Positions 9,001 to 15,739 of a DNA stretch of 54,580 bases are shown here, in pieces. Every line of letters begins with the position of its first letter. Positions within the stretch are counted from its first letter, which is position 1. The position numbers and the translations under genes were made by a program. The stretch spans positions 19,343 to 73,922 of the forward strand of contig CABVRR010000004.1 in assembly GCA_902500705.1 (NCBI GenBank), read 5' to 3'. The notes beneath the pieces were generated by a model. It ran no database searches and had not been told where the DNA came from. It saw only the letters and a program-made list of their open reading frames with translations. The stretch is from an uncultured Nitrospira sp. GTDB taxonomy: Bacteria; Nitrospirota; Nitrospiria; Nitrospirales; Nitrospiraceae.

Positions 9001-9233
9001 TCGACGTTGGACGCGGAACTGACGGCTTTTTCGATCGGGTAGACGACGCTCTGTTCGATATCGAGCGGAGGTGCGCCTTTGTAAATGACTCCGACGAAGG
9101 CAACCGGAACCTGAATCTGCGGGAAGAGATCAACCGGCAGGCGTTGGAGAGAGGTGAGTCCTAAGATCACCATCGCAAGGGACAGCATCAGGATGCCGAT
9201 GCGATTGCGTAATGCGAGTAGCGTCAACCACAT
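6048..9233 (-). CDS. RND family efflux permease
   Basis: The 1061-residue inner-membrane transporter has the full length of HAE-type RND pumps. An N-terminal helix is followed by the first periplasmic loop, helices 2-6, an internal helix, the second periplasmic loop and helices 8-12. The proton-relay pair VDDS is present in TM4 (context GIGRLVDDSIVELENI). In TM10, where AcrB has Lys940, the aligned residue is Ser (GIVVSNGILLVDY), a pattern also found in other RND subfamilies. ATG 9233 begins MWLTLLALRN, directly before the first helix. It lies 84 bases after the adaptor gene, so the two form an operon on this strand. No outer-membrane channel gene follows, so the pump probably uses a TolC-like protein encoded elsewhere. 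The substrate cannot be inferred. Confidence 0.95.
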   Translation of the reverse strand: MWLTLLALRNRIGILMLSLAMVILGLTSLQRLPVDLFPQIQVPVAFVGVIYKGAPPLDIEQSVVYPIEKAVSSASNVEHVESFSKQGLGAVQIWFNWGADINVGQMEVMQRITQILNSLPPGILQPFIVKFDVSNIPVSIVSVASDELDERALYDIAYNTIAPQIEQIANVAAATVEGGKIRQININLDPALLNARGLSILDVVQSVKASNVILPSGDIKAGNFDYNVFTNNQFRTVDPIQDVIVKVTPQGNPVRVRDIGTVTDSSDIQTNIVHADGAKSVFLRVNKQPIANTVEVVDALRATLPKLFGIPEGVKLGISFDQSLYIRQSIHNLTEQALHGSLLAAAVILIFLRNLTSTLIISVAIPLSMLVTFVVLYFTGQTLNVFTLGGLALGIGRLVDDSIVELENIQRHINVNPSRWNAILDAAREVAMPIFASTVTTVVVFLPMFFVVGIARLLLIPLTVTIAIALFTSFIISRTVTPALCYKFLKPEQEARRTMPNWFTGLMDWSRRRYESLDNSYEESLQWVLKHRRIFITMVLLIFVGSLMLVPMIGTEFLPVSDESQFRIVLRAPVGQRVEKTEQQVSEVERVLRANIPATELETIVSSTGVLSQGRASLFNPNTGPHTSSIQVYLVSPDKRTRTQVEIMNEVRPTIVKLFPGVSMYFDPGGLVKRVTSFGSQKSVDVEIYGYDFEKAREVIARVKEIMEQTPGLADVEPSREENYPEVNVTVDREKAALLGISEADVANTVLFSLNGNGQTDPIIYTDPQSGNEYFISAWLDEAHRKNLTDLDNILLTTKAGEPVLLKNIASLKLNSGPVKVDRKYFQRVIHLTANPTTRPLGEIADDLESSFAALQLPAGFSIKLAGQIQQQRETFQGLQFAIILALLLVYMVMAAQFKSLIDPFIIMFSVPMGFPGVILILFLTNTTLSTTSMMGIIMMFGIVVSNGILLVDYTNVLRRSGEPIHRAVVTAARTRLRPIVMTSLATVFGLLPMAIGLGTGGETNAPLARAVVGGLSVSTLLTLFLIPTMYLILEDYFPRQLTEETNDHGTTATGMLSTPE

Positions 9234-9317
9234 GTGGGAGATGGTCCGTAATGAGTACCGAGTGTTGAGCGAGAACTCATTCCAGTTAGGGATTCCATTG
9301 CAGAGAATTGGTCTTGT

Positions 9318-10520
9318 TCAACTTCTTGACTCAGCACTCACCGCTGAAGGCTGGAGAAGCGGTTGCGTGTGGACGGGGGTGCCGTTATGCACCAAGTCCT
9401 TGCCGGCAACGATGATCTGTTCATGCCCTCTTAACCCCTTGGTGACTTCTACCCAATTGCCGCTGCGCGCACCGAGCTCGACATCTACTCGCAGGGCTTT
9501 TCCCTCTTGGATGACGTAGATATATTGCATGTCCTCTAATCGACTGACGGCATCAATGGGAATCTGCAATGCTTGGTGATGGGTGCCCACCATCACTTCG
9601 ACTCGGGCAAACATCCCGCCTTTCAATCGACGATCCTGGTTAGGGAGGTCAATCTCGACCGTCATGGTGCGGGTTGCGCGATTTAAGGCCTGGACGATCC
9701 GCGTGACGGTTCCCTCGAATACCTGGCTTGGGTATGCTTCGGCACGCAGTTCGGCCTTTTGGCCGACTTGCACCAGCGGAATGTCTCGCTCGACGACGTC
9801 GATCAGTACGCGAACGGTTTTGATGTCGTGCAAGCTCATGATGCCTCGCGACATGGTCGAGGTGCTCGCAGTCGCGCTGCTGACGTAGGCACCGGTATCA
9901 AGATTTCGTTCTGCGACATAGCCGGAGAATGGGGCTCGGATATAGGAGTAGGCTAGGTTTGTTTCCGCCTGAGCCAGGGCAACTTCCATCTGTTTGCCTT
10001 GTGCCTGGAGGGATTCTTGCGCAGCTTCGGCGGCATCGAAGTTCACTTGGGCAGTATCCAGGTCTTGCTGAGAGACGAATTGATCTTTGATGAGAGTCTG
10101 CATGCGATCGAACGTAAGTTTCGCGTTGCGAACCACCGCATCCTGTTGAGAGACCTTCGCCTTAGCGGCTGCAAGGTTGGCCTTCGCCTGGTTCACGGCA
10201 TGTTGATAGTCGGTATGGTCAATTTCAAGGAGCAACTGATTTGCTCTGACGAAATCACCTTTATCGACATGCAGCTTAGAGATGTATCCATCGACCCGGG
10301 AAAAGATATTCACGACTTGATTAGGTGAGATATCGGCTGTGTAGGGCAGGTGAATATCGAGATCTTGGCGTAACGGAGACACAATACCGACCGTAATGAG
10401 GCGTGTCTTCTTTGTATCAGTTTTGGCGTCAGTGTTCAGGCGATAAACAATCAAAGCGCTGATCGCAACGGCAACGAGGATTCCAAGGGCTACAAACGGA
10501 TGTCGGATGAATCGACTCAT
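9318..10520 (-). CDS. RND efflux periplasmic adaptor subunit (membrane fusion protein)
   Basis: The 400-residue protein has an N-terminal anchor helix (about residues 9-27). A biotinyl-lipoyl half-motif follows around DGYISKLHVDKGDFVRANQ, then an Ala/Gln-rich alpha-helical hairpin (about 105-185). The second lipoyl half reads IRAPFSGYVAERNLDTGAYV. Beta-barrel and membrane-proximal domains (LKGGMFARVEV, AVSRLEDMQYIYVIQ) complete it. These are the hallmarks of HlyD/AcrA-type adaptors that link the inner-membrane pump to an outer-membrane channel. It is the first gene of the pump operon, and the permease gene follows 84 bases downstream. A short fragment that could be a regulator remnant ends 15 bases upstream of its start. 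Confidence 0.95.
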   Translation of the reverse strand: MSRFIRHPFVALGILVAVAISALIVYRLNTDAKTDTKKTRLITVGIVSPLRQDLDIHLPYTADISPNQVVNIFSRVDGYISKLHVDKGDFVRANQLLLEIDHTDYQHAVNQAKANLAAAKAKVSQQDAVVRNAKLTFDRMQTLIKDQFVSQQDLDTAQVNFDAAEAAQESLQAQGKQMEVALAQAETNLAYSYIRAPFSGYVAERNLDTGAYVSSATASTSTMSRGIMSLHDIKTVRVLIDVVERDIPLVQVGQKAELRAEAYPSQVFEGTVTRIVQALNRATRTMTVEIDLPNQDRRLKGGMFARVEVMVGTHHQALQIPIDAVSRLEDMQYIYVIQEGKALRVDVELGARSGNWVEVTKGLRGHEQIIVAGKDLVHNGTPVHTQPLLQPSAVSAESRS

Positions 10521-10974
10521 AATGACGCCTGTTATTTACACACCTGGCAGTTGCCGGATGAGCCCACTTATGAACAGAGCGACGTGCTCGATCGCCGTTG
10601 CTTCATGGAATACGTGCATGGGTAACCCGAAGATATTGTGAAGTAGCTGACTTCGATGCGTTGGCGAATGTAACCAGCGAGCAAGGTGAAGAATTGCTCA
10701 TTGTCTCCCTTGCTTCTTCGAGGGAATCAGGCTGACCTTCCGCGCATGACCGGTATTTGTATCGATTGATGTCGATGACGGGAAGAAGTTCTTACTCTAT
10801 TCATGGTGAGTAACGGCGTACTCACCATGAATTAGCATGATGCTTATATGGAAGACAAGCTATGATGGATCATTGTGGTTGAACGACTAAGAGCACAGAG
10901 AGTCGACACCGAGGCTACGGAATGTGAGACTTTGCATTCTCAGCCTGATTACGGTTGCCGATCTCCCGCTCCGA
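10521..10974. other. Region upstream of the RND operon: gene fragment and dyad
   Basis: No intact gene is supported here. On the minus strand an open frame at 10536-10697 encodes 53 residues ending HEATAIEHVALFISGLIRQL and a few more. It has no start codon, and an in-frame TGA precedes it. Its position 15 bases before the adaptor start is where a TetR-type repressor would be expected, so it could be the tail of a decayed regulator gene. No DNA-binding motif can be found upstream in any frame. A perfect inverted repeat lies at 10799-10832 and is listed separately. Predictions longer than the fragment are not supported. Confidence 0.35.
10799..10832. repeat. Perfect 14-bp inverted repeat
   Basis: Arms of 14 bases (10799-10812 and 10819-10832; core TTCATGGTGAGTA and its complement) enclose a 6-base ACGGCG spacer. 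No T-run follows on either side, so it does not look like a terminator. It lies about 280 bases upstream of the adaptor gene start. It could be an operator for the pump operon, or a remnant hairpin. The function is unproven. Confidence 0.6.
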
Positions 10975-11361
10975 TTACGCTTGTCCGACAGACTGGGCGT
11001 GGAGAAACGACCGCATCCGATCCCCATCGTGGAGACCGACTTCCTGAAGTTCTACACCAAACAGAGATCCTCTTGTCCAGGCAACCGTTGCTTCTGAAAC
11101 GAACAGGGGTTCTTCTTCATCCAGAAGATATAAGAATAAGGTCAACTCCATACCCACAGTGACAGGACAATTTCCCCGAATACCCAATCCACCCTCGGAG
11201 AGATCGACAGCATTGCCGTCTCCGATGAGGACATCGTCCCCATGGATGCCTGAGTACATAAGGCCAAAGGAAACACCGATTCTTTTCGCTCTGCGGTGCT
11301 CAATCGAATGGGCTGGGTAAGTGGTTTCCATTCCTTTTGCAGTTTTCATTTGCTTCATCAT
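10975..11361 (-). CDS. PilZ domain protein
   Basis: The protein has 128 residues. After about 20 residues the PilZ domain begins with RRAKR (RxxxR), and the second binding element DLSEGG follows about 30 residues later. Both c-di-GMP-contacting motifs are therefore intact. The start ATG 11361 is strongly supported by AAGGAGG just upstream (the complement of CCTCCTT near 11367), separated by about 5 bases. A second ATG follows immediately. It is a probable cytosolic c-di-GMP receptor without an attached output domain. Its nearest same-strand neighbour is the PilZ gene ending at 11719, 357 bases upstream, so the two may be separate transcripts. Confidence 0.88.
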   Translation of the reverse strand: MMKQMKTAKGMETTYPAHSIEHRRAKRIGVSFGLMYSGIHGDDVLIGDGNAVDLSEGGLGIRGNCPVTVGMELTLFLYLLDEEEPLFVSEATVAWTRGSLFGVELQEVGLHDGDRMRSFLHAQSVGQA

Positions 11362-11718
11362 GATACCTCCTTGGATGATGCCCGTTGAGAGTCGCTGGTT
11401 TTTTCAGTTTTGCCTGATCAAGTAGGTCGGCCCAAACGACTCTTTCTGTCTTGTTGCGCGTCCCGAATCGATCCCTTCGGAGATGTCGTATGAATGAAGC
11501 GTAGCGCTGAGAGGCAATCTTGCCTCCCCACTAGATGAGGGGTAGTGTTCAATCCTGAAGAGGGGGTGAATTAATTAGGCGGAAAATCGGCTCGATGTGT
11601 ATTCGTGTGAAAAGCGCTCTTCCTCTGAATCTGACCTACGAGGTCTTAGAGGTTAAAGAGTGCCTAAAGCTCATTCATGAAAGGGAGTATGGGAATATTT
11701 AGGAGGCGAGGCCGGGGA
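11362..11718. other. Intergenic region between two PilZ genes
   Basis: No open frame with support lies here. The stretch holds the strong ribosome binding site of the downstream PilZ gene and a 7-bp inverted repeat GAGGCAA-TC-TTGCCTC at 11511-11526, which could be a regulator site. I could not identify a convincing -35/-10 pair for the minus strand. Confidence 0.4.
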
Positions 11719-12126
11719 CTATATGAGTCGGAAACGAGTTCGTTGATCACTCACGGTATGGTGGGAGATGCTTTTCCAGATGAATGATTGGAGCCGTTTT
11801 CGATGATCTTGGTTCAGATCCATGAATCGGACAGAAAACTGACAACCTGAGACCCACACAACATGTGCCGATTTTAATAAAAGTTGGGGCAGCCCATCGG
11901 GAAGCGCAATGGTGAGGGTCAGTAATGTCCCACGCGTCACTGGGCGGTCACTAATGACGTGGCACCCGGAAACGGAGATATTTTTTGTGAGTCCTTCACC
12001 TTGGTGCGGCTGTGTGGGAACTTCTCCGACATAGCGGACACGACATGTAATCGCCACGCGCTCAGCATAGCGGTTATCCAAAGGTGCGTAGGATTTTCGA
12101 GTGCTCATCGTAGGTTGCATCATCAT
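11719..12126 (-). CDS. PilZ domain protein
   Basis: The protein has 135 residues and a single PilZ domain. The RxxxR motif is RYAER near residue 20, and the second motif is NISVSG about 30 residues later. Both key elements for cyclic di-GMP binding are thus present. The tail is long and basic (SDQRTRFRLI). Three consecutive Met codons at the 5' end make the exact start uncertain. ATG 12126 gives the longest form, without a strong ribosome binding site. No output domain is fused. It lies downstream of the PEP-mutase fusion gene on the same strand, separated by a probable terminator, so it is likely not part of that unit. Confidence 0.85.
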   Translation of the reverse strand: MMMQPTMSTRKSYAPLDNRYAERVAITCRVRYVGEVPTQPHQGEGLTKNISVSGCHVISDRPVTRGTLLTLTIALPDGLPQLLLKSAHVVWVSGCQFSVRFMDLNQDHRKRLQSFIWKSISHHTVSDQRTRFRLI

Positions 12127-12178
12127 AGCTTCGTCAGGAGCATTCTCCTAATCAATTTAGGAATGGTGCATAATCCTG

Positions 12179-12197
12179 AAAAACGGCTCCGCGAGCC
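12179..12197 (-). terminator. Probable terminator after the PEP-mutase fusion gene
   Basis: Read on the minus strand, GGCTC-GCG-GAGCC forms a 5-bp GC-rich stem with a 3-base loop, followed by G and five T. It lies 58 bases after the stop of the gene at 12255 and would end that minus-strand unit. The stem is short, so confidence is moderate. Confidence 0.5.
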
Positions 12198-12254
12198 ACT
12201 TTGACGGAATACTGGGGGTGAAGAAAGAAAATCTTATGTGTGGCGAAGAGCGTA

Positions 12255-13934
12255 TTATTGCCGAATCTTAGCCCAGGCTTTTTGGTACTCTTCGAAAGAA
12301 TCGACCTCCATCCAGCCCTTAAAAATCGGTACGGCTTGGATGCGATAACCCTGGTCGATCAGTTCCTGCAGCATATCGGTGAAAGAAGCCTTGGTAAGAC
12401 TTGCGGACTCGTGAAACGGGGATGACTGATGCTGCGCTTGAGCTTTGCGGTAGCACTCACGCAGAGCGTGAGTCCCCTTCTCTGAGAACATGGCCATGCC
12501 GATGAATTCGCCATGCGCCAGGTCATGTCCAAGTTGTTGGCCGATCTTGACCACCTGGTGCTCGCCTTCCGGCATCACAAATCGGGACAAGTAACTTTTG
12601 CCAGGTGAGACGGCCAGTGAGACAAGATCCGGGTTCAGATGGGTCGGTTGGGCATGCCGTTGCTCCTGATCAAACCAGGCCAGATCGACAACCAGGGCGA
12701 TATCGGCGGGACTCTTGAGCAACTTTTCGAGAATCGAGGTGTCAAAGATGATATCGCCGTACAGAACAATGGTTCGCCCTCGGAGCTCATTCTCAGCACA
12801 GAAAAGCGATGTAAGCTCTCCAGTTTCCTCGTAGCGATCGTTGTCGTAGTAGCGGATATTAGGAAGCGCGATCGCCTCTTTTTTATATCCACGCACCAAC
12901 GCAATATCTTTGATATCGCATTCGTTGAGTGCACTGATCTGGCGATCAAGGATCGTTTTCCCTTTAATGTCGAGTAGACATTTCGGCTTGTCTTCAATCA
13001 ACGGGAGAAGCTGCTTTTCAAACCCGGCCGCAGCGATAATCGCGGTGATTCGTTCACTTCCCACCGGAAGGAAGTGTTTTTCGTCTTGTTCCATTTGCGG
13101 AACGCCGACAATGTCGTACACCTCAGGTAGCGTGACGATTCGGTCGTTCGCGGCTCCAGGGCGGGTGTCCTGCTTGATGAGAGCCAGTGCGTCCGTCATC
13201 GCGCGAATGGCTGCTCGTACCGGCTGATTGGCATAGATGATGATCTTCGCGCCGGCCTCTTCCATTTCCGCTGCGGTGGTTTGGTCGAAAATCGTCGGGA
13301 CCACGACAAGCGGAACGCGCCCGGACCACAACTTGTACACGGCCTTCAGTTCATCGAATTTTTTCGATTTTGAATGGATGAGCACTGCGTCGGCACCCGC
13401 GTCCGCATAGGCTTCGGCCCGCTGCAGCGCTTCGTCTTGTCCCCACCCGGCAATGAGTGCTTCGGTTCTGGCGATGACCATGAATTCTGGGGAAGTCTGA
13501 GCTGCTTTCGCCGCTCGAATTTTACCGCAATGCTCTTCGATGGGGATCAATTCACGTCGCACGCCCGCATAGAAACTGCATCGCTTGGGGTAGACATTAT
13601 CCTCAATGCAAATAGCGGCCACGCCGGCTCGCTCACGGTCGGTGACGGTGCGCATGACATTCAGCGCGTTGCCGTATCCGGTGTCGCAATCAGCAATCAC
13701 GGGAATATTCACGGCTTCGACGATATTTCGCTCGACATCAAGCTGCTCGCTGGACGTGATAAAGCTGGCGTCGGGGATACATTTCAGAGAGGCTGAAATG
13801 GCGAAGCCGCTCGCCCAGACGCCATCGAAACCGGCGCGTTCGATGAGACGGGCGCTCAGCGCATCATGGGCCCCGACAATTTTCACGGCACCAGGGTTTT
13901 TTAAAGCGGCTCGGAGCTTTGCGGCGTTTGTCAT
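12255..13934 (-). CDS. Phosphoenolpyruvate mutase-like / nucleotidyltransferase fusion
   Basis: The protein has 559 residues. Residues 1-290 resemble PEP mutase (isocitrate lyase superfamily), which converts PEP to phosphonopyruvate. Visible are DCDTGYGN (82-89, with the metal-site Asp pair), ARTEALIAGWGQDEAL, the GADAVLIHSK stretch and a VVPT segment. The signature normally written EDK-x5-NS is EDN-x5-CS here (Glu111, Asn113, Lys117, Cys119, Ser120). Residues 296-559 are a nucleotidyltransferase of the LicC/PntC type: PKCLLDIKGK near 317, GDI at 393-395 and WMEVD near 541. Its nucleotide loop is AAGFEKQL rather than AAGxGxRL. I chose ATG 13934 because it begins the domain directly. An upstream ATG at 14021 would add 29 residues without similarity. 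It faces away from the phosphonate-type operon at 15242 and probably supplies its first step. Confidence 0.85.
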   Translation of the reverse strand: MTNAAKLRAALKNPGAVKIVGAHDALSARLIERAGFDGVWASGFAISASLKCIPDASFITSSEQLDVERNIVEAVNIPVIADCDTGYGNALNVMRTVTDRERAGVAAICIEDNVYPKRCSFYAGVRRELIPIEEHCGKIRAAKAAQTSPEFMVIARTEALIAGWGQDEALQRAEAYADAGADAVLIHSKSKKFDELKAVYKLWSGRVPLVVVPTIFDQTTAAEMEEAGAKIIIYANQPVRAAIRAMTDALALIKQDTRPGAANDRIVTLPEVYDIVGVPQMEQDEKHFLPVGSERITAIIAAAGFEKQLLPLIEDKPKCLLDIKGKTILDRQISALNECDIKDIALVRGYKKEAIALPNIRYYDNDRYEETGELTSLFCAENELRGRTIVLYGDIIFDTSILEKLLKSPADIALVVDLAWFDQEQRHAQPTHLNPDLVSLAVSPGKSYLSRFVMPEGEHQVVKIGQQLGHDLAHGEFIGMAMFSEKGTHALRECYRKAQAQHQSSPFHESASLTKASFTDMLQELIDQGYRIQAVPIFKGWMEVDSFEEYQKAWAKIRQ

Positions 13935-14017
13935 AGGGACAGCATGATGCGAAAGCGGACGACAGTTGTCAATCAAAACTTTTGCGTGACCAGAAGGTTG
14001 CCTGAGGCACCGGTGGA

Positions 14018-14521
14018 TCAAAAGGCCGTGGTGGAGGTCTCGTCAGTCAGTTTTTCCGGCAGTGTCCGGCTTTCAAAGAATATGATGCCGCGATCGGACC
14101 CAGCGTCGAATCGCAAGGTGACTTCCGTATGCATGCCGTGCCAGGCGTAAACCTTGACTGAGCCGACAGTGATTTGCCCTGGTGTTCGGTCCAGTGGACC
14201 GTATTGCGACTGAAGATACGTCAGGATTTCTTCGTGCGTCTCTTTGCCGCTGTAGCGAATGACCACTCGACCAAACTTTTTCTCAAAGGTCGTAAACCGT
14301 ATCGAATCGACGGTGGTACGGCCAAATCGAGGAGGTTGTCCTCTCTGCTCATAGGTCTGTATACGGCCGGAGTGCTCGATTTTCACAAAATGTTCGGTTT
14401 CGGACAGGATGGTTCCCCAGGCAATATCCTCAAATCCGTTGGGATCGTTCACGATGGGAACACCGAATGCGGACGATGATGAGTCGAGCAGGCACAGCAT
14501 GACGATCATCACGCGCATCAT
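14018..14521 (-). CDS. Secreted protein, paralogue A
   Basis: From ATG 14521 the protein has 167 residues, with a hydrophobic signal segment (MIVMLCLLDSSSSAFG) and a likely cleavage near SAFG-VPIVN. The mature part shares a pattern with the product of the next upstream gene: NDPxGFxDIxWG, VVIRYxG, PGQ, a WxGxxTE segment and RGxIFxxSRTL. The two are tandem paralogues of an exported family that I do not recognise. An earlier in-frame ATG at 14575 would overlap the upstream gene and give an N-terminus unlike a signal peptide. Only 28 bases separate it from the upstream paralogue, and the PEP-mutase fusion starts 83 bases downstream, so all three are probably cotranscribed. Confidence 0.72.
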   Translation of the reverse strand: MMRVMIVMLCLLDSSSSAFGVPIVNDPNGFEDIAWGTILSETEHFVKIEHSGRIQTYEQRGQPPRFGRTTVDSIRFTTFEKKFGRVVIRYSGKETHEEILTYLQSQYGPLDRTPGQITVGSVKVYAWHGMHTEVTLRFDAGSDRGIIFFESRTLPEKLTDETSTTAF

Positions 14522-14549
14522 CCGCGCTGCGCAATGTCTCTTCCTTGAC

Positions 14550-15083
14550 CTACTCTGCGGAATCGGTAATGTCATCGTTGAACCGTGGCGCAAGCGTGCG
14601 ACTATCGATGAAAATATAGCCACGCTCTGTACCGGCCTGATACGTGAGATTCATTTCGGTGTCGGTCCCACGCCAGTTGTATTGTTGGGTGAGTCCTCGT
14701 GCCATTTGTCCGGGAATGCGTTCCAGTCGACCAAAGTGGCTCTCCAAAAAGTCTATGACTTGTCGATGGGTGTGGCTCCCTTGATATCGAATAACGACGC
14801 GTGCGAATTGATCGTCTACCGAGATAAATACGATGCTGTTCATCTCGGTTTCCGCAAACGACGGAGGGTCTGCCTTACGCTGATATTCGATGATATGCGG
14901 ACCTGTCTGCGTTGCTTCAAGGTCTTGGCGAGAAGATAAGGAGTTTCCCCAAGGAATATCGTGAAATCCCTTCGGATCATTTGCCATGGGAACAGCCCAC
15001 GCCGGGGTAGCGCCGATCACGGCGATAAGTGTCAGGGGTAATACCCACGGAGGAGGTGCTGGTTCGGTGGGACCGTTCATCAT
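14550..15083 (-). CDS. Secreted protein, paralogue B
   Basis: The protein has 177 residues. The N-terminus is a standard signal peptide with a hydrophobic core (WVLPLTLIAVIGA) and cleavage predicted after TPAWA. The mature part begins VPMANDPKGFHDIPWGNSL. It shares the block order of paralogue A, including VVIRYQG, RIPGQ, YNWRGTDTEMNL and RGYIFIDSRTL. It is probably periplasmic or envelope-associated. No catalytic residues or Cys pairs stand out. It is the first gene of a minus-strand unit that ends with the PEP-mutase fusion, and it is divergent from the phosphonate-type operon across 158 bases. A role linked to that pathway is possible only on positional grounds. Confidence 0.75.
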   Translation of the reverse strand: MMNGPTEPAPPPWVLPLTLIAVIGATPAWAVPMANDPKGFHDIPWGNSLSSRQDLEATQTGPHIIEYQRKADPPSFAETEMNSIVFISVDDQFARVVIRYQGSHTHRQVIDFLESHFGRLERIPGQMARGLTQQYNWRGTDTEMNLTYQAGTERGYIFIDSRTLAPRFNDDITDSAE

Positions 15084-15161
15084 CAGTCTGTGGACCAGAT
15101 AGCAACGGTACTGCCACTAGCGCGAACATGTGCGGGAAGTCAACTCAGCTAAGGATCGTTC

Positions 15162-15191
15162 TTGAGAACCTCGCAAAGCGTATCTTATAAT
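15162..15191 (+). promoter_or_regulatory. Sigma70-type promoter of the phosphonate-type operon
   Basis: TTGAGA (15162-15167) and a perfect TATAAT (15186-15191) are separated by 18 bases. Transcription would begin near 15198, about 45 bases before the first gene of the operon. The hexamers are good matches at near-ideal spacing. Confidence 0.65.
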
Positions 15192-15241
15192 GCGCCGGTT
15201 TTCGGCGAGAGAGGAATCATTCTTTCAGGAGGAAGCGCTCA

Positions 15242-15739
15242 GTGATTGAAAGCGATGTGTTCGTGCAAGCCCTGCAGGACATGGGCGTCAACTTTTTTAC
15301 CGGCGTGCCGGATTCGATTCTGGGCGGGATCATCGCAGAACTCATGAATCGTCGGATCTACACCCCTGCGGTTCGAGAGGACGAAGCCGTCGGCATGGCT
15401 GCGGGCGCGTACATGGCGGGGAAGACCCCGGCTGTGTTGATGCAGAATTCAGGACTCGGTACCTCGCTCAATACGCTCATCTCTCTGAACATGATTTATA
15501 AGCAACCCTGCATCCTGATCGTGTCATGGCGCGGTCAAGGGGGGAAGGATGCCCCCGAGCATCTCGTGATGGGCGAGGTGATGCCACAGCTGCTGGAGAC
15601 CGTTAAAATCCCGCATCGGACCTTAACCGAAAAAACAGCCGTTGAGGATTTTAGGTGGGTGGCTCAGACGTTCATGACACAACAGATGCCTGTCGCGTTG
15701 TTCATCACCAAGGGCGTTGTAAAGGGGTTGCATCCATGA
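15242..15739 (+). CDS. Phosphonopyruvate decarboxylase-like, TPP-binding N-terminal subunit
   Basis: The protein has 165 residues from GTG 15242, which AGGAGG precedes. It is the pyrimidine-binding half of a TPP enzyme. FFTGVPDSILGG opens the domain, and VREDEAVGMAAGAYMAG carries the Glu (about 46) expected to activate the cofactor. Phosphonopyruvate decarboxylase makes phosphonoacetaldehyde and CO2, pulling the unfavourable PEP mutase equilibrium. The usual enzyme is one chain of about 380 residues, but here two genes overlap by ATGA. Split subunits also occur in sulfopyruvate decarboxylase (ComD/ComE), so that activity cannot be excluded from sequence alone. The neighbouring PEP-mutase-like and PhnW-like genes favour the phosphonate role. 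Confidence 0.82.
   Translation: MIESDVFVQALQDMGVNFFTGVPDSILGGIIAELMNRRIYTPAVREDEAVGMAAGAYMAGKTPAVLMQNSGLGTSLNTLISLNMIYKQPCILIVSWRGQGGKDAPEHLVMGEVMPQLLETVKIPHRTLTEKTAVEDFRWVAQTFMTQQMPVALFITKGVVKGLHP

Noticed and set aside
10875-11162. 95-codon plus-strand open frame
   Set aside because: It is antisense to a well-supported PilZ gene and has no recognisable motif.
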